Positions 60,223 to 64,000 of a DNA stretch of 64,000 nt are shown here, in pieces. Below the pieces are notes generated by a model. It was not told the origin of the DNA. It saw only the letters and a program-made list of their open reading frames with translations, and ran no database searches. Where the stretch lies: the NCBI RefSeq assembly GCF_000513475.1, contig NC_023003.1, positions 496,001-560,000 of the forward strand. The letters run 5' to 3'. The translations under genes and the position numbers were made by a program. The stretch comes from Candidatus Babela massiliensis (GTDB taxonomy: Bacteria; Babelota; Babeliae; Babelales; Babelaceae). Position 1 is the first letter of the stretch. Every line of letters begins with the position of its first letter.

Positions 60223-61563
60223 TTATCTAGCATTTCCATATTCAACAATAGCTTTTCTAATTTTAGGCATCAAATATAAAATACCATATAAATTTATTGC
60301 TATTAAACCAGCATTTACTAAATCTATAGAGTCCCAAACAAGTTGAACTTTAGCAATAGATGAGAAAAACGCAAGAACAGAGTAAAGTATAGAATAAACC
60401 CAAAGATATCTTCCTTTAGTTAAATAACTCCAGCATTCGCGCCCAATGTATGCATATCCTACTAATACACTCATACCAAATATTATAGATAATAATGTAA
60501 TTAACCAATTTGCAAAACTACCATAAAATGTAGCAAAAGCCTCAGAAGTCAACGCAATTCCAGTTGCTTCATGGTTCCATACACCGGTTAACACTACTAT
60601 CAAGGCAAGTACAAAACAAACCAAGTAATTACTAATAAATGCAGAAACCATAGACATTATACCATTTTCAACAGGATTTTTATTTCCAGCTGACCCAAAA
60701 AAGACAGCTGCTATACCTAGACCTGCTTCAGACGCATTTACAGATCGTGAAAGACCATATCTTATAGCACTTTGCATAGTAGTTCCTAAAATAGCACCTT
60801 TTATTGCTTGAGGTTCAAATGCACTGATAACTATAATTCTAAAAGCCTCAATTAAGGCTGAACTATGATAAATTAACAAAAGCAATGTTGAGACAAAAAA
60901 TATAACTACTTTAAAAGGAACTAATGCCATTGAAAATTTAATAATACGAGCAGCTCCTCCTAACATTATATAAGCAACAAAAGCAAATAATAAAGCTGCT
61001 ATAATATAAGAGTCAATATTAATAATACTTTTTAAACCACATGTTATAGAGTTAACCTGTACAGCATCACCAGCTGCAAAAGAAAGTAATAAACAAAAAA
61101 TCGCATAAAAAGCAGGTAGTATAAATCCTCCTGGAACTTTCTTTAAATAAGCCATAGGACCACCGGTTGTAACACTAGCACCTGAATCACTATAAGCACT
61201 ACTTAAATACACTTCACAAAATCTTATTGGTAAAGCAAAAATACCTAAAACAAATATCCAAAATACAGCACCAGGTCCTCCTTCATGAACAGCAGTTGCC
61301 ATACCCGCTAAACTGCCATTACCAATACTTGTACTTAAAGCATTAACAAAAGCCTGAAAAGGGCTTAAGGAATCTTCTTTATCCCCTTCCTTCTTTTTCT
61401 CTTGAGGAGCTAAAACTAGCTGCCACGATTTAAAAAAATACCGGAACTGTACAAATCTTAAAGCAATAGTAGAAACCACTCCAACTATTACAAATAATAC
61501 AACTATAGGGTCCCATATCAAATTATTTAACAATTTAACATAATAGCAAATTCGTTCTTGCAT
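60223..61563 (-). CDS. Sodium:alanine (AGCS family) symporter
   Basis: A 446-residue inner-membrane protein with about 11 helices. The AGCS signature ALSTSIGNGSLAGMATAV lies near residue 75, with VHEGGPGAVFWIFV directly after it. GTTMQSAIRYGLSRSVNASE and LGIAAVFFGSAGN are further family boxes. The carrier brings in alanine or glycine with sodium. It begins 18 bases after thrS and may share its message. It is one of three amino-acid-type carriers in the window, suggesting reliance on outside amino acids. Confidence 0.93.
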   Translation of the reverse strand: MQERICYYVKLLNNLIWDPIVVLFVIVGVVSTIALRFVQFRYFFKSWQLVLAPQEKKKEGDKEDSLSPFQAFVNALSTSIGNGSLAGMATAVHEGGPGAVFWIFVLGIFALPIRFCEVYLSSAYSDSGASVTTGGPMAYLKKVPGGFILPAFYAIFCLLLSFAAGDAVQVNSITCGLKSIINIDSYIIAALLFAFVAYIMLGGAARIIKFSMALVPFKVVIFFVSTLLLLIYHSSALIEAFRIIVISAFEPQAIKGAILGTTMQSAIRYGLSRSVNASEAGLGIAAVFFGSAGNKNPVENGIMSMVSAFISNYLVCFVLALIVVLTGVWNHEATGIALTSEAFATFYGSFANWLITLLSIIFGMSVLVGYAYIGRECWSYLTKGRYLWVYSILYSVLAFFSSIAKVQLVWDSIDLVNAGLIAINLYGILYLMPKIRKAIVEYGNAR

Positions 61564-61580
61564 TTTTTTCCTTTAATAAA

Positions 61581-63287
61581 TTATTGATTTAAAATTCTAA
61601 GTTTTTCAACAAGTAACTCTAATGATACATTAAATTCTTGTTTACCATTTTGATATCTTATACTAACCGAGTTATTTTCTTCTTCTTTTTTACCAAGTAT
61701 TAACATCAAAGGTATTTTCTCAGTCTGTGCTGATTTAATCTTCGCATTAATAGGGTCAGAAGATTCATCTATTTCAAATCTTATTCTTTCTCGCTCTATA
61801 ACATTTTTAACTTTTTGAGCATAATCTTTTTGCTGATCTGTAATAGTTAAAATGCTCAACTGTATAGGCGCTAGCCAGAACGGTAGATTTCCCTTGTAAT
61901 GTTCAAGCAATATAGCAAAAAATCTCTCTAAAGAACCATATATGGCTTGGTGAATAATAACAGGACGCTCAAACCCGCCACTTGACGCAACGTACTTAAG
62001 ATCAAAATTCTCAGCTTGAAAAAAGTCAAGTTGAACAGTTCCACACTGCCATTGACGTCCCATAGAATCTTTAATAACTATCTCTATCTTAGGTCCATAA
62101 AACGCCCCTTCTCCTTCTTTTATTGCATATGGATATCCTAATTTATCTAAAGCATTTTTTAAAGAATTAGTCGCATTTTGCCAAATATTATCATCACCCA
62201 TCGCTTTTTCGGGCTTAGTTGAAAGAGCAAGATTAATATCTGCAAATTCACATTTTTTAAGAACATCAAAAGCTATATTAAGTATAGTTAAAACTTCTTG
62301 CTCAATTTGCTCTAAAGTACAATATATATGAGCATCATCTTGAGTAAAAGCACGTACTCTTAAAAGACCATGAAGAACACCAGAAAGCTCATGTCTATGA
62401 ACATGACCAAATTCAGCCAATTTTAAAGGTAGTTCTTTATAAGAACGAGGTCTTGTTTTAAATATTAAAAAAGAACCAGGACAATTCATAGGCTTTATAG
62501 CATAAGATGCTTCATCAACACAGGTAAAGTACATATTTTCTTTATAATGTGCATAATGTCCCGATCGATGCCATAATTCGTCATTTAATAAAGTTGGAGT
62601 AGAAATCTCTTTATAATTATTATAGTAATGCAATTTACGCATATAATTAATAAGGACATTTAAAACAGCTTTACCTTTAGGATGGAAAAATGGAAATCCA
62701 ACGGCTTCTTGATTAAAAGAAAAAAGATCAAGTTGCTTAGATAATCTTCTATGATCATATCTTAAAGCTTCTTCTATTCTTTTCTCGTAATTATCAAAAT
62801 CTTCTTTTGTAAAAAATGCCGTACCATGTACTCTTTGTAACGCCTGATTTTCTCTAGACGCGCGCCAATAAGAACCAGAAAGACCTGTTAATTTAAAGTA
62901 TTTAATTTCGCCAGTAGACAAAACATGACCACCGCGACATAGATCTTTAAAGTCTCCTTGAACAGAAAGTCCTACATAATCTCCTGGTATATTATCTATC
63001 AATTCTAATTTGAAAGGATTATTTTTATAAAGTTCTCGTGCTTCTTGCTTTGAGATTTCTTTATGTTCAATTTTATAATCCAAATCAGATATTTCATGCA
63101 TTCTTTTTTCTATAATATCAAGATCTTCTTCTTTTAAATTATTTGGCAAAATAATATCATAAAAAAACCCTTCTTCTGTGGCTGGACCTATAGTTAATTT
63201 AACTTCAGGATATAATTCAGAGAGAGCATGCGCCAATAAATGGGCCGCTGAATGGCGCAAAACCTTTAAGTCTTCTTTTGATTCCAT
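61581..63287 (-). CDS. thrS: Threonyl-tRNA synthetase lacking the N-terminal TGS domain
   Basis: The enzyme attaches threonine to tRNA-Thr. The best start is ATG 63287, 8 bases after GGAG; an ATG at 63293 is too close to that site. The 568-residue product begins directly at the editing domain (HSAAHLLAHAL with the HxxxH pair and CRGGHV with Cys and His). The catalytic core follows (KPMNCPGSFLIF, RVRAFTQDDAHIYC) and the anticodon domain (PFWLAPIQLSIL). The first 60 or so residues of common ThrRS, the TGS domain, are missing. All catalytic and editing motifs are intact. Confidence 0.94.
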   Translation of the reverse strand: MESKEDLKVLRHSAAHLLAHALSELYPEVKLTIGPATEEGFFYDIILPNNLKEEDLDIIEKRMHEISDLDYKIEHKEISKQEARELYKNNPFKLELIDNIPGDYVGLSVQGDFKDLCRGGHVLSTGEIKYFKLTGLSGSYWRASRENQALQRVHGTAFFTKEDFDNYEKRIEEALRYDHRRLSKQLDLFSFNQEAVGFPFFHPKGKAVLNVLINYMRKLHYYNNYKEISTPTLLNDELWHRSGHYAHYKENMYFTCVDEASYAIKPMNCPGSFLIFKTRPRSYKELPLKLAEFGHVHRHELSGVLHGLLRVRAFTQDDAHIYCTLEQIEQEVLTILNIAFDVLKKCEFADINLALSTKPEKAMGDDNIWQNATNSLKNALDKLGYPYAIKEGEGAFYGPKIEIVIKDSMGRQWQCGTVQLDFFQAENFDLKYVASSGGFERPVIIHQAIYGSLERFFAILLEHYKGNLPFWLAPIQLSILTITDQQKDYAQKVKNVIERERIRFEIDESSDPINAKIKSAQTEKIPLMLILGKKEEENNSVSIRYQNGKQEFNVSLELLVEKLRILNQ

Positions 63288-63743
63288 AATCATGACTCCT
63301 AAACAGTTTATAAGTAAAATATTTATATAAAATGCCAACAAAATAAGCAATTTATATTTTTTGAAAAATATTAATTATTGATTAAAAATAGATAAATTAA
63401 AAATTTTTTAAGATGGGCTTAAGCCCCAGTAGTTTTACAACAAGAAATTGTACAAAAAGTTGTACAAGAGGAAGAGAAAGAAAATAAAGTATTAGAAAAA
63501 TTAGAGAAAAAATTAAAAATATTTAGAGAATTTATCAGGTCGCTTGCTTTGTTCATTAGCTTGCCCTTAACTTAGTTTTAATTATTATTATTGTCTTTAA
63601 ATTTTATCAAAAAATAAAATTTTCTGCAATGAAAACATACTTTAACTAAAAAAGTCAATAAATAATATAAGCATTTGTATCAAATTTATGTTAATATTAA
63701 CATAAATTTAATTATTTCTACTATTTTAAAGAGGGAGGATATT
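63288..63743. other. Intergenic region between thrS and ruvX, with a stop-flanked coding-like stretch
   Basis: About 455 bases. From about 63427 to 63574 a plus-strand frame without ATG reads as a Glu/Lys-rich helix (EEEKENKVLEKLEKKLKIF) and then a hydrophobic tail, flanked by stops. It may be a gene remnant or chance. A short palindrome GGGCTTAAGCCC lies at 63415-63426. Promoters for ruvX and thrS must be here. Confidence 0.4.
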
Positions 63744-64000
63744 ATGCCTAAAATTATGGCTTTAGATTTAGGAGATCAATGGGTAGGAATAGCATTATCT
63801 GATACCTCACTTATATTTGCTAAACCTAATACTACAGTAAATATTAATGACATTGAAGAATTTTTATCAAATTTTATTGAAAAAGAAAATATAAAAGAAA
63901 TAGTCATAGGATATCCTAAAACTTTAAGAGGAACTGAAAGCGAACAAACATTAAAAGTTCTCAATTGGAAATCTCAAGTTGAAAAAAAATTTCCTGAAAT
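63744..64000 (+). CDS. ruvX: RuvX/YqgF-family nuclease, cut by the window end
   Basis: The first 85 residues are seen. MALDLGDQWVGIALSD is the RNase-H-fold start of YqgF with the first catalytic Asp, and IVIGYPKTLRGTESEQ matches the second conserved block (VGxPxxLxGxxxxQ). The family processes pre-16S rRNA and was also proposed as a Holliday-junction resolvase. AGGGAGGAT lies before the ATG, a strong site. The last catalytic Asp would lie beyond the window edge. Confidence 0.9.
   Translation, partial: MPKIMALDLGDQWVGIALSDTSLIFAKPNTTVNINDIEEFLSNFIEKENIKEIVIGYPKTLRGTESEQTLKVLNWKSQVEKKFPE

Overview
The window is a very AT-rich bacterial segment with densely packed genes on both strands. It carries one complete rRNA operon, five further tRNA-associated loci, housekeeping genes and an unusually large share of small exported proteins. 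Exported ankyrin proteins, an F-box-like motif, an exported Nudix protein, a Chlamydia-type (class Ic) ribonucleotide reductase, a protease fused to a decayed AAA domain, and salvage-type transporters together suggest an intracellular or amoeba-associated bacterium. The overall style resembles Candidatus Dependentiae (TM6; Babela-like). That placement is inference from gene style; a 16S search would settle it.

Layout. 1-3.8 kb: end of an unidentified gene, an ABC-F ATPase, an exported protein and a HAD phosphatase. 3.9-9.2 kb: minus-strand rRNA operon 16S-tRNA-Ile-tRNA-Ala-23S-5S with a consensus promoter, processing stalks and a terminator. 9.8-19.7 kb: DNA repair (ogt), gmk, rnhB, prfB, a PutP-like symporter, an exported F-box/ankyrin protein, an exported Nudix protein, an OPT-like transporter, a proline-rich exported protein and a HIT protein. 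19.8-20.3 kb: four tRNA genes (Leu, Ser, Arg, Ser). 20.5-25.7 kb: a plus-strand run with a J-like coiled-coil protein, DUF167, a PilC/GspF platform protein, a VUT-family queuosine-precursor transporter, tgt and a SpoU methyltransferase. 25.8-29.5 kb: a cysteine-rich outer-membrane-like protein, an amino-acid permease and a small exported protein. 29.7-38.2 kb: mnmG, an exported hydrolase, then lgt-dnaG-rpoD and a CNNM/CorC protein.

38.3-47.7 kb is the first accessory zone: a lipoprotein, an exported FtsH-like ATPase lacking the protease, a ComEC-like remnant, an ankyrin protein, pgi, an exported thioredoxin, and two basic proteins sharing a KGG-like cysteine-containing core followed by an acidic exported protein. 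47.7-51.2 kb is nrdAB. 51.7-57.1 kb is the second accessory zone: three tandem genes that share promoter, leader and signal peptide but encode different mature proteins, then a two-helix exported protein, the protease/pseudo-AAA fusion and another exported thioredoxin. 57.2-64 kb: membrane pyrophosphatase, a small ankyrin-like protein, an AGCS sodium:amino-acid symporter, a ThrRS without a TGS domain, and the start of ruvX.

How they fit together. The core genes supply replication (dnaG, nrdAB), transcription (rpoD), translation (rRNA, tRNAs, prfB, thrS, tgt, mnmG) and ion-driven uptake of amino acids (PutP, AGCS and APC families, with a K+-dependent pyrophosphatase). The accessory genes form a Sec-exported set (ankyrin, F-box, Nudix, protease, AAA, thioredoxins, cysteine-rich proteins) that plausibly maintains a disulfide-rich envelope and interacts with a host. 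The most unusual locus is the minus-strand gene ending at 53641: a papain/Ulp1-like cysteine protease whose Cys box lies before its His/Asp boxes, joined to an ATPase domain whose Walker motifs are degenerate.
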